Shown: positions 51,411 through 61,244, numbered from the stretch's first letter. The stretch is 64,000 bases of DNA from Methanoculleus chikugoensis (GCF_900095385.1 NZ_FMID01000038.1:26695-90694); one strand, 5' to 3'. The notes: generated from the sequence alone by a model not told the origin. Numbers and translations are program-made.

Positions 51411-51543
51411 GAAGAAAGTAGGGCAGGCATGGGAATAATGGTGCCTCCCCCCAGCCCACGGGTAAACCCTTATCAGATAACCATCCCATGAAATTGTAGG
51501 CAAGCCATGATACGCTTACGGCAGCAAGGCGGGGTGAGGGGAG

Positions 51544-51702
51544 ATGGGCAGGATCTGTAGTCCGTTCGTCGTGATCGAGTGCAGCCGGCAGTGCGGCTTC
51601 TCCCGGCTCTACAACGAGCCCACCGAGGAGCAGAGCCGGGAGATATCCGATACGAAGACCTGTCCTGCCTGCGGCGCTCCCGTCCGGCGAAGGCTCTTTT
51701 AA
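51544..51702 (+). CDS. zinc-ribbon small protein (52 residues)
   Basis: ATG 51544 gives MGRICSPFVVIECSRQCGF then SRLYNEPTEEQSREISDTKTCPACGAPVRRRLF. The pairs C-x(7)-C-x-x-x-C and C-P-A-C suggest a zinc ribbon. GGGGAG lies just before the start (51538-51543). It sits 11 nt before the acyltransferase start and is probably in the same transcript. The encoded Cys and Arg-rich end could bind nucleic acid; this is a guess. Confidence 0.6.
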   Translation: MGRICSPFVVIECSRQCGFSRLYNEPTEEQSREISDTKTCPACGAPVRRRLF

Positions 51703-51713
51703 CGGTGCGGAGC

Positions 51714-52463
51714 ATGCCGGGAGAGCGTTACTGGGAGATCGACCTCGCCCGGGGCGTCGCCGTCGTGACGATGATCGTCTTCCACTCGGCCTTCGACCTC
51801 AACTTCTTCGGCGTCCTGCCGCTCAACGTCTCCGGCGGGTTTCTCCGGATGCTCGCCTACCTGACCGCATCGACGTTCATCTTCCTCGTCGGGGTCTCCT
51901 TCACCATCAGTTACGCCCGGGCAGCACGAAGGCTTGATAAGCGCGGCCTCACGCTCAAGTACGTCCGGCGCGGCCTCACCATCTTCGGCTACGGCCTCGT
52001 CATCACCGTCGTCACCCGGCTATTTCTCCCTGACGTCTACATCGTCTTCGGCATCCTGCACTTCATCGGGATCGCGATCCTCCTCGCGCCGTTCTTCGTC
52101 CGGTTCGATTCAGAGAGACTCATCATCACGAGTATCGCCTTCCTCATCGCGGGCTATGCGGCAAGCCTCGTCTCCGGCCCGTGGCCGCTCCTCTGGCTCG
52201 GCATCCGGCCGGAATCCTTCACGAGCCTCGATTACGTCCCGCTCCTCCCCTGGTTCGCCCTCGTCCTGGTCGGGATGGCAGTCGGGCATCTCTTCTACCC
52301 CGACGGGAAACGGGGTTTTCCGCTCCCGGTTACGGAGCCGGCGTTTGCCCGGCCGCTCGAGTTCCTGGGCCGGCACTCGCTCTTCATTTACTTTCTGCAT
52401 CAGCCGGTCATCCTCTTCGTGATCGCGGTGCTGGCGCCGGGGGCGGTGACGGGGTTTTGGTGA
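51714..52463 (+). CDS. DUF1624 membrane acyltransferase-like protein
   Basis: I use ATG 51714 (GTG 51705 is possible). The 249-residue protein begins RYWEIDLARGVAVVTMIVFHSAFDLNFFGV, the HGSNAT/DUF1624 opening with the catalytic-type Arg-Gly and His, and has about seven membrane helices: AYLTASTFIFLVGVSFTISY, RGLTIFGYGLVITVVTRLFL, VYIVFGILHFIGIAILLAPF, LIITSIAFLIAGYAASLVSG, LPWFALVLVGMAVGHLFYPD and HSLFIYFLHQPVILFVIAVL. Family members transfer acetyl groups to sugars across membranes. Confidence 0.88.
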   Translation: MPGERYWEIDLARGVAVVTMIVFHSAFDLNFFGVLPLNVSGGFLRMLAYLTASTFIFLVGVSFTISYARAARRLDKRGLTLKYVRRGLTIFGYGLVITVVTRLFLPDVYIVFGILHFIGIAILLAPFFVRFDSERLIITSIAFLIAGYAASLVSGPWPLLWLGIRPESFTSLDYVPLLPWFALVLVGMAVGHLFYPDGKRGFPLPVTEPAFARPLEFLGRHSLFIYFLHQPVILFVIAVLAPGAVTGFW

Positions 52464-52604
52464 GAAAAGACCCGGGGAACAGACGAGACTTTATTATTAC
52501 GTGGACATCGATAGGGGTGCTCAAGATACTCCAAGATACGAGAAACGGCACTCAGATGAGTAGGGGCTTCGGTTGCAAGTGTTAACCTTGAAGACGAGGA
52601 AAAA

Positions 52605-52724
52605 GCCCGGTACACTGGACCGTGGGGACATCGCGTTTGAGGGGTGGGGACAGGGGAGGGGGCGCGCCCCCCTCCCCGTCAGCCCCTCCCCAGTGGCGAT
52701 ATCCACTGGAAAACCGTGTACGGG
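52605..52724. repeat. 120-nt imperfect palindrome
   Basis: Arms CCCGGTACAC (52606-52615) and GTGTACGGG (52716-52724) close the element. Inside, GTGGGGACATCGCG pairs imperfectly with GGCGATATCCAC, AGGGGTGGGG with CCCCTCCCC, and GGGGAGGGG (52653-52661) with CCCCCTCCCC (52668-52677) around GCGCG. A second short stem CCAGTGG/CCACTGG (52690-52709) competes with the long one. It lies between convergent genes (acyltransferase and ade). It could be a bidirectional terminator or a MITE-like element. Confidence 0.65.
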
Positions 52725-52869
52725 ATTGTACAATATTCAGAAGGGAAAACACTTTACAGAAACTGAGTCCAAGCACCGTAGGAACGGCGTTCGAGAAGAT
52801 TTCAAATTTCGGATCACGATCAAAAAGGGTTGAGAGTATCTTCAGGGGAGATTACCCCTGCACGCCCCA

Positions 52870-54528
52870 TCACTCCTCAAACAGCGGAACGTCCGTAAAC
52901 GCCCCGACGTCGAAGACACCGCGCTCCGTGACCCGGACTTCAGGGATGACCGTCAGCGCGAGGAACGAGAGGTACATAAAGGGATTTTCGATCGCGCCGA
53001 GCCGCCGGGCATGCTCCTCGAGAGCCGCAAGCCGCTGCACGACCTCGCCGTAGGGAAGGGCCGACATCAGCCCGGCGCACTCGAGGGGAAGCGCGGTTAC
53101 GTCCCCGTTCGAGACCACCGCAAGGCCCCCGCCGAGCCGGACCACCTCGGCGACGGCGCGGACGATATCGGCGTCGCCGGCACCGACCGCGACGATGTTG
53201 TGGGAGTCGTGGGAGACCGAACCGGCGATCGCCCCTTCCTGCAGGTGAAAGCCGTGCACAAGCCCGACGCCGGAGCCCGACGCCCGGTAGCGGTCGGTGA
53301 CCACCGCTTTGAGGATGTCGCGGCCGAGATCCGGGATCCCGGCGGCGTCGACCGAACAGCGCATATCCCGGGTCGTGATCTGGCCGGGCACGATCCCGAT
53401 CACCCGCGCCTCCCCCCGCCCGGTTATCCGGATATCGCCGGGCTCCGGCACGCGGGCGTGCATGGGGGCCGCCGGGCAGGCAGGCCGCCGGTAGCCGGCG
53501 TCGATGACCTCGGCGCCGCGCTTGAACGTTTTGAGGACGCGGAAGCGATCGGGGTCGTCGACGACGCAGAAGTCGGCAAGCCTTCCCGGTGCAAGAGCGC
53601 CACGGTCGTGGAGCCCGAACCTTCCGGCGGCGGAGAGCGTGGCCATACGGAGCGCCTGCTCGACTTCGAGGCCGCCTGCGACCGCTTTCCTCACGCAGTC
53701 GTCGATATGCCCCTCCCCGGCAAGCATGTCGGCGTGCCGGTCGTCGGTGGCAAAGCAGCACCGCGGCGCCGTGCAGGCGTCGACGAGCGGGAGGAGGTCG
53801 CGGAGATTTCGCTCCGTCGAGCCCTCCCGGATCATGACGTACATCCCCCGGAGGAGTTTCTCCCGAGCTTCGGGAAGCGTCGTGCACTCGTGGTCGCTCT
53901 GGACACCGGCATAGATGTAGGCATTCAGGTCTTTACCCGAGAGGAACGGTGCGTGGCCGTCGATGACCTCGAAGAGGTCCACCTTCGCCCGGAGATCCTC
54001 GTCGCCGAAGAGGACGCCGGGGACGTTCATCACCTCGGCGAGCCCGACGACTCCCTCCCGTCCCCGGAACCGGGCGAGGTCCGCGGCCGTAAGCACGGCG
54101 CCGCCCGCGTCAAACGGCGTTGCCGGGACACAGGAGGGGAGCATGACCAGGATATCGAGCGGCGTTCGCGCACCTTCGGCAAGCATGTAGTCGATCCCCG
54201 GCGCCCCGCAGACGTTTGCTATCTCGTGGGGGTCGGCGATCACCGTCGTCGTGCCGTGCGCGAGGACGAGCCGGGCATACTCCGCCGGCGCGAGGAGCGA
54301 ACTCTCGATGTGGACGTGAGCGTCGATCAGCCCGGGCACCACGTATGTGCCGGAGAGGTCATACTCCCGTGTCCCCCGGTAATCACCGAAGCCGACGACG
54401 CGGCCGCCCTTCACCGCGAAGTCCGTGCGCTCCCAGGAGCACGCGAACGGGTTGAATACCTCCGCTCCAGAGAAGACGGCATCCGCGGGTTCGAGCCCCC
54501 GCGCCGCCGCGAGTCCCGCCGCGATCAG
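52870..54528 (-). CDS. ade: adenine deaminase, apparent CTG start
   Basis: Metal-dependent amidohydrolase with VVPGLIDAHVHIESS, ADPHEIANVCG, VMNVPGVL, DGHAPFLSG, TDDRHAD and SVSHDSHNIVAVG, all hallmarks of Ade (adenine to hypoxanthine). An ATG/GTG-based start (GTG at 54414) would remove about 38 N-terminal residues that align with family members (LIAAGLAAARGLEPADAVFSGAEVFNPFACSWE). In that frame the only plausible start is a CTG at 54528, preceded by GGAGGT (54535-54540) at 6-nt spacing and overlapping the upstream stop as CTGA. The full product is 552 residues. Confidence 0.85.
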   Translation of the reverse strand: MIAAGLAAARGLEPADAVFSGAEVFNPFACSWERTDFAVKGGRVVGFGDYRGTREYDLSGTYVVPGLIDAHVHIESSLLAPAEYARLVLAHGTTTVIADPHEIANVCGAPGIDYMLAEGARTPLDILVMLPSCVPATPFDAGGAVLTAADLARFRGREGVVGLAEVMNVPGVLFGDEDLRAKVDLFEVIDGHAPFLSGKDLNAYIYAGVQSDHECTTLPEAREKLLRGMYVMIREGSTERNLRDLLPLVDACTAPRCCFATDDRHADMLAGEGHIDDCVRKAVAGGLEVEQALRMATLSAAGRFGLHDRGALAPGRLADFCVVDDPDRFRVLKTFKRGAEVIDAGYRRPACPAAPMHARVPEPGDIRITGRGEARVIGIVPGQITTRDMRCSVDAAGIPDLGRDILKAVVTDRYRASGSGVGLVHGFHLQEGAIAGSVSHDSHNIVAVGAGDADIVRAVAEVVRLGGGLAVVSNGDVTALPLECAGLMSALPYGEVVQRLAALEEHARRLGAIENPFMYLSFLALTVIPEVRVTERGVFDVGAFTDVPLFEE

Positions 54529-54884
54529 GCTGTTACCTCCATGTCGCGGATGACGGATGCTCTCCGTTCGTTGCCGACGAATACAGTCAGAAAGACCTTG
54601 TATGAGCCGGGCTGCAGGTCGGCCCGGATCGTGTACTCGTTCTCTCCCCGTTCAAGGTCGATATACCGCGCTTCGGAGAAAGCCTCGTGCTGTTCGAGCG
54701 CGCTCACCTCCATGATCATGATCTGGAGCACAGCGTTCTCGACGGGCTCGCCGGCGTTCTCTACCTGGACCTGCAGAGCACCGCCGCTGTAGGTCACCTC
54801 ACCAAACGACGTGGAGAGGCATCCGGCAGCCCCGGTGAGGGCGGCAAGGGCCAGTATCAGCAAGATCGTATATTTTCTGGACAT
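54525..54884 (-). CDS. small lipoprotein
   Basis: I start at ATG 54884 (MSRKYTILLILALAAL), whose lipobox LTGAAGC supplies the lipidated Cys near residue 22. The mature part of about 97 residues is a beta-sandwich-like domain (TYSGGALQVQVENAGEPVENAVLQIMIMEV ... YKVFLTVFVGN), a CARDB-like pattern. The longer ORF has extra N-terminal residues before the signal. Its stop overlaps the ade CTG start as CTGA, so the two are co-translated. Its role with a cytoplasmic deaminase is unclear. Confidence 0.75.
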   Translation of the reverse strand: MSRKYTILLILALAALTGAAGCLSTSFGEVTYSGGALQVQVENAGEPVENAVLQIMIMEVSALEQHEAFSEARYIDLERGENEYTIRADLQPGSYKVFLTVFVGNERRASVIRDMEVTA

Positions 54885-55284
54885 CTGCTCGGAGGACCGG
54901 GGATCCGCACACCGTGCCGGCGCAAGCACGGCCGTATGGCCCCCTCCAGCCCTCCAGATTCACCTCCACTCTACTCATTCAGAATTTTGGTTGCTATTAT
55001 TAAAATATTGTGAAAAAAACGGAGATTGTAGAGGTTTCAAACCAGGAGCCCGAAACCACACGACACGGTACGAGATCCGCCCGGATTCATGGAGACCGTG
55101 AGGGTGCATCCCCCTTCTCTTCTGAGGTTGCCCGGGAGAGAGACTGCACCAGACCGGACGCTGCTTCGCCGGGGAAAACCTGCATCGTAGAATTACTGAT
55201 GGTAAAATCAGGAAATTAACGGAGAAGGAGCGATCTGACCGGGAGCAATATCTAATATATGATAATTAATATAATCAATTGTCA

Positions 55285-55965
55285 ATGAATAGAGCCGATC
55301 GCGATCCCCGCTTGTACCGGATATTCCGGGAACTTCAGGAGAAGGGATTGATAAACCGCAGGACGAGACTGGTGAGATGCCCTCTCACCGTCTCTATACG
55401 GGGATCTCCGGCACTCAACTGCATCCGCTACCGTCATTCATTCTTCGAAAGAAACCTCTCAGGGGCAAGCGACGATGCGCTCCGCTTCGTGCTGCTCCAC
55501 GAAGAGGGGCACGTAAGAAAAGGCTCCTCTCTCCTCTCTGCCCTCCCTGGCCTCCCGGTTCTCCTCTGCCTCGCCTTCCTCGGGCACCCGTCGCTGCTGG
55601 CCGGAGGCCTCCCGCTTGCAAAACCGGTCTTCGTCGTCCTCCTCCTCCTGACCGTCTTCTTCGCCTACCGGACCTATTACCGCGGCATGGACGATGAGGA
55701 GTTTACCGCCGACCGCTACGCCGCCGATGCGATGAGGCGCTGCTACCGGACGAGGGATCCCGGAACTCTCCTCCAGAACCTTCTCTTTGGTCTGCTGGCG
55801 AGAGAGTCATCTGTCAATCGTAAAGGCACGATATCCGGAGTTCTTCGTTCCGGGACCGATTATCGACCATCGATCTCCGAGCGCGTACAGAGGCTCCGGG
55901 CTGCAAACGATCCCGGCGATAGAAGACCCGGTATACGCTCTACCGACAGCGAATTTCCCCAGTGA
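55285..55965 (+). CDS. M48-like membrane metallopeptidase
   Basis: I start at ATG 55285 (TTG at 55279 is possible). The 226-residue protein has the zinc motif LLHEEGHVRKG (HExxH) near residue 72, two membrane helices (LLSALPGLPVLLCLAFLGHPSLL and PVFVVLLLLTVFFAYRTYY) and DDEEFTADRYAADAM with the third zinc ligand Glu. This is the gluzincin layout of M48/M56 peptidases with a short form. It may process membrane proteins. AT-rich sequence (55240-55280) upstream is a good promoter region. Confidence 0.78.
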   Translation: MNRADRDPRLYRIFRELQEKGLINRRTRLVRCPLTVSIRGSPALNCIRYRHSFFERNLSGASDDALRFVLLHEEGHVRKGSSLLSALPGLPVLLCLAFLGHPSLLAGGLPLAKPVFVVLLLLTVFFAYRTYYRGMDDEEFTADRYAADAMRRCYRTRDPGTLLQNLLFGLLARESSVNRKGTISGVLRSGTDYRPSISERVQRLRAANDPGDRRPGIRSTDSEFPQ

Positions 55966-56179
55966 AATCTGCTGCCGGTACGCGCCGAACTTCCCGGGAG
56001 CGACCAGCACATACGCCGCTCTCTTCGGCACCCCCGGAGCCCTCGATATACAGTGGTGAAGATACCTTCGATCCACCCTTTCGCGCGAAAAAATATTTCA
56101 AAAAATTTAAGACGCTCAGAATATATCGCTTCAGAAAAGTAAGTTTAATAACACCTATTTCAAATAAGGATACTGAGGG

Positions 56180-57061
56180 GTGCTGGACATTACGATTATA
56201 GCGTTCGCCCACCATAAAGGCGGCACAGGAAAGACGACATCATGCCTCAACGTTGCAGGATACCTCCAGAAAGATGGAAAGAGCGTTCTGGTTGTAGACT
56301 GCGACCCACAGGCCAATGCCACCACGGGTCTCGGAATCAACCCCGAAACCCTCGAACTGAGCATGTATGACGTCTTCATGAGCATCTTTGAGGGCTTTCC
56401 CGACGTCGCTATCGCCGACGTGATCGTCCCTACGACGTCGGGGATCGATCTCGCTCCGTCAACCCTCGATCTTGTGGGGGTCGAGCCCTACCTCTACGGT
56501 ATCGAGGACCGGACGGGGATACTCAGGGAAGCACTCGCGCAGGTAAGGGACGCCTACGACTTCATACTGATCGACACGCCCCCGAGCATGGGCCAGTTCG
56601 TCATCAACGGCCTCGTCGCCGCGGACCACACCATCGTCACCCTCGATTCCGGCACGTTCGCTCTGAAAGGCATGGAGGCCCTGTCCACGATCTTTGGCGA
56701 CATCAAGCAGATGCTCGGGGAAGACGTCGCCGCGGATTTCGCCATTCTGACCCGCTGGAAAGGATCGGGCGATCCGGCTGCCGGAACAGGCGGGCTTGCG
56801 CTCTTCCTGAAGCGGATCTTCTCGCCCGCTTCCGCCGCAGAAGAGGAGCGGGAGAGGGAGCGGCTGAAGGCGTTCGAGTCCGAGGTAAAAAAATCGTTCA
56901 AGCAGGTCTTTGCAGTCCCATACTCGCCTGCAATCTACGAGACACAGCAAAAGGGGCTTCCCATATCCCATTACGCACCCGAGAGCGATGCCGGCAGGGA
57001 GTACCGGGCAATAGCAACTGCGCTCGCGGAGCGGGACAAAAATCACGAGGAGGTTGTGTAA
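56180..57061 (+). CDS. ParA/MinD-family ATPase of the chemosensory operon
   Basis: It starts with GTG (56180) after GAGGGG. The 293-residue protein has HHKGGTGKTTSCLNVAGYL (deviant Walker A), VLVVDCDPQANATTGLG, LIDTPPSMGQFVINGL (Walker B) and SHYAPESDAGREYRAIA at the end, as in the ParA/Soj family. It lies 3 nt before the receptor gene, so it probably positions the chemosensory complex, as ParC-type ATPases do in Vibrio. Other roles (DNA partitioning) are possible but it has no ParB partner here. Confidence 0.85.
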   Translation: MLDITIIAFAHHKGGTGKTTSCLNVAGYLQKDGKSVLVVDCDPQANATTGLGINPETLELSMYDVFMSIFEGFPDVAIADVIVPTTSGIDLAPSTLDLVGVEPYLYGIEDRTGILREALAQVRDAYDFILIDTPPSMGQFVINGLVAADHTIVTLDSGTFALKGMEALSTIFGDIKQMLGEDVAADFAILTRWKGSGDPAAGTGGLALFLKRIFSPASAAEEERERERLKAFESEVKKSFKQVFAVPYSPAIYETQQKGLPISHYAPESDAGREYRAIATALAERDKNHEEVV

Positions 57062-57064
57062 ACC

Positions 57065-59914
57065 ATGATCGATAAACCTGGAAGGAAAGCACTATTCACC
57101 GGGCCGGTTGTGCCGGGTATGACAGGACAGGCGCAGGAACAGGGGGCGGTGGTGCTCCCCGAGGCGATCGAGGCCGCACTCCATGCGGCGCTTGAAGGCG
57201 ACGACTCCGTTCAGATCGACCTTGCAGGCGTTCCGGAGAATTACCGGCCGCTGGCCACCTCGATCAACGCGCTGCTCGAGAAGAAGCAGGAGGAGAAGCA
57301 GCGCTTCAAACGCCGGCTGGACGAGGCCAGGATGCTCCTGAAGGGATCTGATACGATCATCCAGCAGAATCCGATGCCCATTCTGGTCGTCAATCAGGAC
57401 TTCAAGGTGACCATGGCAAACGCGGCCTACGCCGAGATGAGCGGGATCCCGATGGATCAGGTGCTCGGCAGGAGCCTGAGGGACTTCAAGATAACGTCGC
57501 AGAAGGGTTCCGGCCTCCGGCAGGCAATCCAGGAGAAGAAGCGCGTGTATGGGGAGATCGTCGTCGAACTGCCCTCGGGCACCCGCACGCTCGAGCAGTA
57601 CGCTATCCCGCTGCTCGACAACGAGAATGCGGTCGAGAGCATCCTCATCGTCTACAACGACCTCACCGAAAAACGGCAGGAGGAGGAGGAGATCCAGAGG
57701 ATGCAGCATCGCATCGACACGATGATCAAGTTAAACCCGCTTGCGATCGCGCTCCTCCGCCCCGACAAGAGCCGGATCGACATCAACGACGAGTACGCCC
57801 GGATGTGGCGGGGGACCCGCGAAGAGACGCTTGCAAAGAAACTCTACGACTACGACATCACCATTCTCAGCGGCGACCACTTCTACGCCTGCTACGAGAC
57901 GAAGAAACTCGCCCGGACGGACGTCATGGTCAAGTGGCCCGACGGCGCCAGGAAATACCTCACCCTGAACGCCATCCCCATCCTCGATCAGAAAGGCGAG
58001 ATCGAGATGGCCTTCTACGTCTGGAACGACTGGACCGACCTGCAGGAGCAGAAGGAGGAGGTCGAGAAGATCAAACATAGCGTCGACACGATGATCAAGT
58101 TAAACCCGCTTGCGATCGCGACGCTCCGCGCGGACAAGAGCCGGATCGACATCAACGACGAGTACGCCCGGATGTGGCGGGGGACCCGGGAAGAGACCCT
58201 CGCAAAGAAACTCTACGACTATGACATCACCGTCGTCGGCGGTGACCACTTCTACGCCTGCTACGAGACGAAGAAACCCGCGCGAACGGACGTCATGGTC
58301 AAATGGCCCGACGGCGTCAGGAAGTACCTCACCTTAAACGCCATCCCCATCCTCGATCAGAAAGGCGAGATCGAGATGGCCTTCTACGTCTGGAACGACT
58401 GGACCGACCTGAAGAAGAAGGAAGAGGAGGTCAAGGATACCGAGCACCGGGTGGATGCGATGATCAAGCAGAACCCGCTCGCTATCGCGACCCTTCGTCC
58501 CGACAAGAGCCGGATCGACATCAACGACGAGTACGCCCGGATGTGGCGCGGCACCCGCGAAGAGACGCTTGCAAAGAAACTCTACGACTACGACATCACC
58601 ATCCTCAACGGTGAAGACTTCTACGCCTGCTACGAGACGAAGAAACTCGCCCGGACGGACGTCATGGTCAAGTGGCCCGACGGCGCCAGGAAATACCTCA
58701 CCCTGAACGCCATCCCCATCCTCGATAAGAGCGGCGCGATCGAGATGGCCTTCTACGTCTGGAACGACTGGACCGAGCAGCGGGAGAGAGAAGACCAGAT
58801 CCGCGACCTGATGGAGACCGCAAAGAAGGAGAGCGAGAGGCTTGGAGCGAGCGCCAGGGAACTCGGGGACGCACTCGCCGCCATGGCAAAGGGCGACCTG
58901 ACGGCGTTCGTGGAAGCAGAGAACGACGATCCTCTCCACGCAGTCAAGAGCGACTACAACGCCTCCCTGACCGCTATCCGGGCGCTCCTCGCCGACGTGG
59001 CGAAAGCCGCTCACCAGGTTGACATGACGACGAGGGAGGTCAGCAAGAGCACCGATGAGATCATCCGGGCGACAGAGCAGGTCGCTGTCTCGACGCAGCA
59101 GTCGTCGGAAGACGCACGCCGCCAGCTTGAGAAGATCGAGGAGATCGGGATGGATATCAACGATCTCTCGGCATCCATCGAGGAGATTGCAAGCACGACG
59201 CAGTCGGTCATGGAGCAGGCATCGAAGGCATCGAAGGAAGGAAACGACGCGGCAACACTTGGTGAAGTCGCGACGAAGAAGATGCAGCTCGTCGAGGAGA
59301 TCTCCACGCAGACCGTGGGGGAGATCAGCACCCTCAACACCCAGATGCGGGAGATCAACAACATCGTCAAGTTGATCGCCGACATCGCAAATCAGACCAA
59401 CCTTCTCGCGCTGAACGCCGCGATCGAGGCTGCCCGTGCCGGGGAGCACGGCCGCGGATTCGCTGTGGTCGCCGGCGAGATCAGGAACCTCGCCGGAGAG
59501 TCCAAGCGTGCAAGCCAGGACATCGAGGATCTGATCCGGACAATCCAGGCAAGTACCGAGAAGACCACCGACTCAATGCAGGCGTCTCACCAGGAGATCC
59601 AGGCAGGCATCGAGAGCGTCAATAAGGTCATCGTGAGCCTGAACCGGATCGTCGACAGCGTGGCGGTGGTCACCACCGGCATCTCCGAGATCACCAAGGC
59701 TACCGAGGACCAGGCGAACTCCACCAACAACGTCATGCAGAAGATGGACGAGTCCACCCACATGACCAAGGAGAGCCTGAACCGCACCGAGGACATGGCG
59801 GCACTCGCCGAAGAGGTCAGCGCATCGACCGAGGAAGTCGGAAGCGCTTCCCACGAACTGGCAGGCATGGCCGGACAACTCGAGAAGATAATGAAGCAGT
59901 TCAAGCTGAACTAG
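57065..59914 (+). CDS. soluble methyl-accepting chemotaxis protein with four PAS domains
   Basis: The 949-residue protein has no membrane helix. A helical start is followed by one PAS domain (residues about 95-200), then three near-identical PAS-like repeats of exactly 123 residues (about 216-584). Each has the core [40 protein letters not shown] linker with HAMP-like sequence ([17 protein letters not shown]) leads to the signalling domain (about 640-949) with the conserved tip [40 protein letters not shown]. No C-terminal CheR-docking pentapeptide is seen. It sits between ParA and CheW genes. Confidence 0.93.
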   Translation: MIDKPGRKALFTGPVVPGMTGQAQEQGAVVLPEAIEAALHAALEGDDSVQIDLAGVPENYRPLATSINALLEKKQEEKQRFKRRLDEARMLLKGSDTIIQQNPMPILVVNQDFKVTMANAAYAEMSGIPMDQVLGRSLRDFKITSQKGSGLRQAIQEKKRVYGEIVVELPSGTRTLEQYAIPLLDNENAVESILIVYNDLTEKRQEEEEIQRMQHRIDTMIKLNPLAIALLRPDKSRIDINDEYARMWRGTREETLAKKLYDYDITILSGDHFYACYETKKLARTDVMVKWPDGARKYLTLNAIPILDQKGEIEMAFYVWNDWTDLQEQKEEVEKIKHSVDTMIKLNPLAIATLRADKSRIDINDEYARMWRGTREETLAKKLYDYDITVVGGDHFYACYETKKPARTDVMVKWPDGVRKYLTLNAIPILDQKGEIEMAFYVWNDWTDLKKKEEEVKDTEHRVDAMIKQNPLAIATLRPDKSRIDINDEYARMWRGTREETLAKKLYDYDITILNGEDFYACYETKKLARTDVMVKWPDGARKYLTLNAIPILDKSGAIEMAFYVWNDWTEQREREDQIRDLMETAKKESERLGASARELGDALAAMAKGDLTAFVEAENDDPLHAVKSDYNASLTAIRALLADVAKAAHQVDMTTREVSKSTDEIIRATEQVAVSTQQSSEDARRQLEKIEEIGMDINDLSASIEEIASTTQSVMEQASKASKEGNDAATLGEVATKKMQLVEEISTQTVGEISTLNTQMREINNIVKLIADIANQTNLLALNAAIEAARAGEHGRGFAVVAGEIRNLAGESKRASQDIEDLIRTIQASTEKTTDSMQASHQEIQAGIESVNKVIVSLNRIVDSVAVVTTGISEITKATEDQANSTNNVMQKMDESTHMTKESLNRTEDMAALAEEVSASTEEVGSASHELAGMAGQLEKIMKQFKLN
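57709..58776 (+). repeat. three tandem 369-bp repeats inside the receptor gene
   Basis: The word GATGATCAAG starts at 57721, 58090 and 58459, giving a period of exactly 369 bp (123 codons). The units are almost identical at the DNA level, including synonymous sites, except for small differences (e.g. AAACTCGCC versus AAACCCGCG). This shows recent duplication or gene conversion. Confidence 0.9.
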
Positions 59915-59921
59915 GGAGGAG

Positions 59922-60404
59922 ATGATGGCAGCATCCGTAGACGTAGTGGAGTTCCAGCTCGGGGAGGAGCACTACGCACTGGATATCCAGATTGCACGAG
60001 AGATCGTGGAGATGATGCCGATCACTCCCCTTCCCCGTGCTCCCGACTACCTCGCGGGCATCATTAACCTGCGGGGCGAGATCACGAACATCATCGATCT
60101 CCGCGACCTTCTCGGTCTCCCTGGATCGGAGGAGACCGAGAACCGAAAGATCGTCGTGCTGATGCCGGACGTGACGAACGGATCGAACGTGGGGATCATC
60201 GTCGACGACGTGCACAGCGTCGTATCGGTCAGGAACGAACAGATCGAACGTATCAGCGACGGCATTACGTCGTCTATCAGCAGTTACGTCAAAGCAATCA
60301 TCAAGATAGGGGACGAAGAGGACGAGAAGGCCAAGACCCTCATCATATGGCTCGATGTCCAGAAAGTAATCGGCGATCTCGGCGGCGATCAAGCAAATCG
60401 CTAG
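59922..60404 (+). CDS. cheW: chemotaxis coupling protein CheW
   Basis: The 160-residue protein matches CheW: VVEFQLGEEHYALDIQIAREIVEMMPITPLPRAPDYLAGIINLRGEITNIIDLRDLLGL, then KIVVLMPDVTNGSNVGIIVDDVHSVVSV. It bridges receptor and CheA. It lies 7 nt after the receptor gene. No cheA gene is in the window. Confidence 0.95.
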   Translation: MMAASVDVVEFQLGEEHYALDIQIAREIVEMMPITPLPRAPDYLAGIINLRGEITNIIDLRDLLGLPGSEETENRKIVVLMPDVTNGSNVGIIVDDVHSVVSVRNEQIERISDGITSSISSYVKAIIKIGDEEDEKAKTLIIWLDVQKVIGDLGGDQANR

Positions 60405-60446
60405 ATCGTCTCCGTAATTCAACACCCGGCATAAGCAGGTTACCCC

Positions 60447-61241
60447 ATGGATGAATTCGCATCACTCCAGAGAAGCATCGAGAGACTGATACGGATCAAG
60501 TGCTCGAACTACAAGGAAGATTATATCAAACGGCGCATCCTCTCCCGGATGCGCCTGACGAACACCACGGATTTCGAGGCGTATCACAAGTACCTCCTCG
60601 CGAACCCGCAGGAACTCGACCTACTCAGGAACGCACTCACCATCAACGTCACCAAATTTTTCCGCGACCCGGAGGTCTTCGAAGTGATACGCCGGGAGAT
60701 GCTGCCGGATCTCGCCCGCCGCAAAGACTCTATCCGGATCTGGTGCGCCGGCTGCTCCACGGGTGAAGAACCCTATTCGATCGCCATCCTCGCCCACGAA
60801 CTGATGGCCCTTCATAAAAACGTCAGAATAACGATATACGCGACCGATATCGATACCGTGGTGCTGCAGAAGGCCATGGCCGGGGTCTACGACAGGAAGG
60901 CGCTCGAGAACGTCGACGACAAAAGGCTCCGCAAGCATTTCATCAGCCACGAAGACGGCACGTTCGAGGTCTGTTCCCATATCAAAAGCCTGGTTAAATT
61001 CCGGGAGCACGACCTGATGTCGGGCGTTCCCATTGCCCGGTACCTCGACGCCATCACCTGCCGCAACGTCACCATCTACTTCACCGAGAAGCAGAAGAAC
61101 GACCTTACGCATCTTTTCTATTCAGCGCTTGCCACCGACGGGTACTACGTCATAGGGAAGACCGAGTACCTGGCAAGAGAGGTGGAGCACCTTTTTGTGC
61201 CGTACAACACCATGCAGAAGATACTGCGCAGGGCCGCCTGA
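60447..61241 (+). CDS. cheR: chemotaxis receptor methyltransferase CheR
   Basis: The 264-residue protein has an N-terminal helical domain (EFASLQRSIERLIRIKCSNYKEDYIKRRILSRM), LTINVTKFFRDPEVF, the SAM site IWCAGCSTGEEPYSIAIL, TIYATDIDTVVLQKAMAGVYD and the later ITCRNVTIYFTEKQK. CheR methylates glutamates on receptors. The matching CheB demethylase is absent here; the neighbouring gene on the far side is a small membrane protein on the other strand. Confidence 0.95.
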   Translation: MDEFASLQRSIERLIRIKCSNYKEDYIKRRILSRMRLTNTTDFEAYHKYLLANPQELDLLRNALTINVTKFFRDPEVFEVIRREMLPDLARRKDSIRIWCAGCSTGEEPYSIAILAHELMALHKNVRITIYATDIDTVVLQKAMAGVYDRKALENVDDKRLRKHFISHEDGTFEVCSHIKSLVKFREHDLMSGVPIARYLDAITCRNVTIYFTEKQKNDLTHLFYSALATDGYYVIGKTEYLAREVEHLFVPYNTMQKILRRAA

Positions 61242-61244
61242 GCG

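Noticed and set aside
53011..54792. 593-codon plus-strand ORF antisense to ade
   Set aside because: Antisense shadow of adenine deaminase.
57709..58776. CRISPR-like array
   Set aside because: Repeats are 369 bp, contiguous and coding (PAS domains); no short repeat-spacer pattern exists anywhere in the window.
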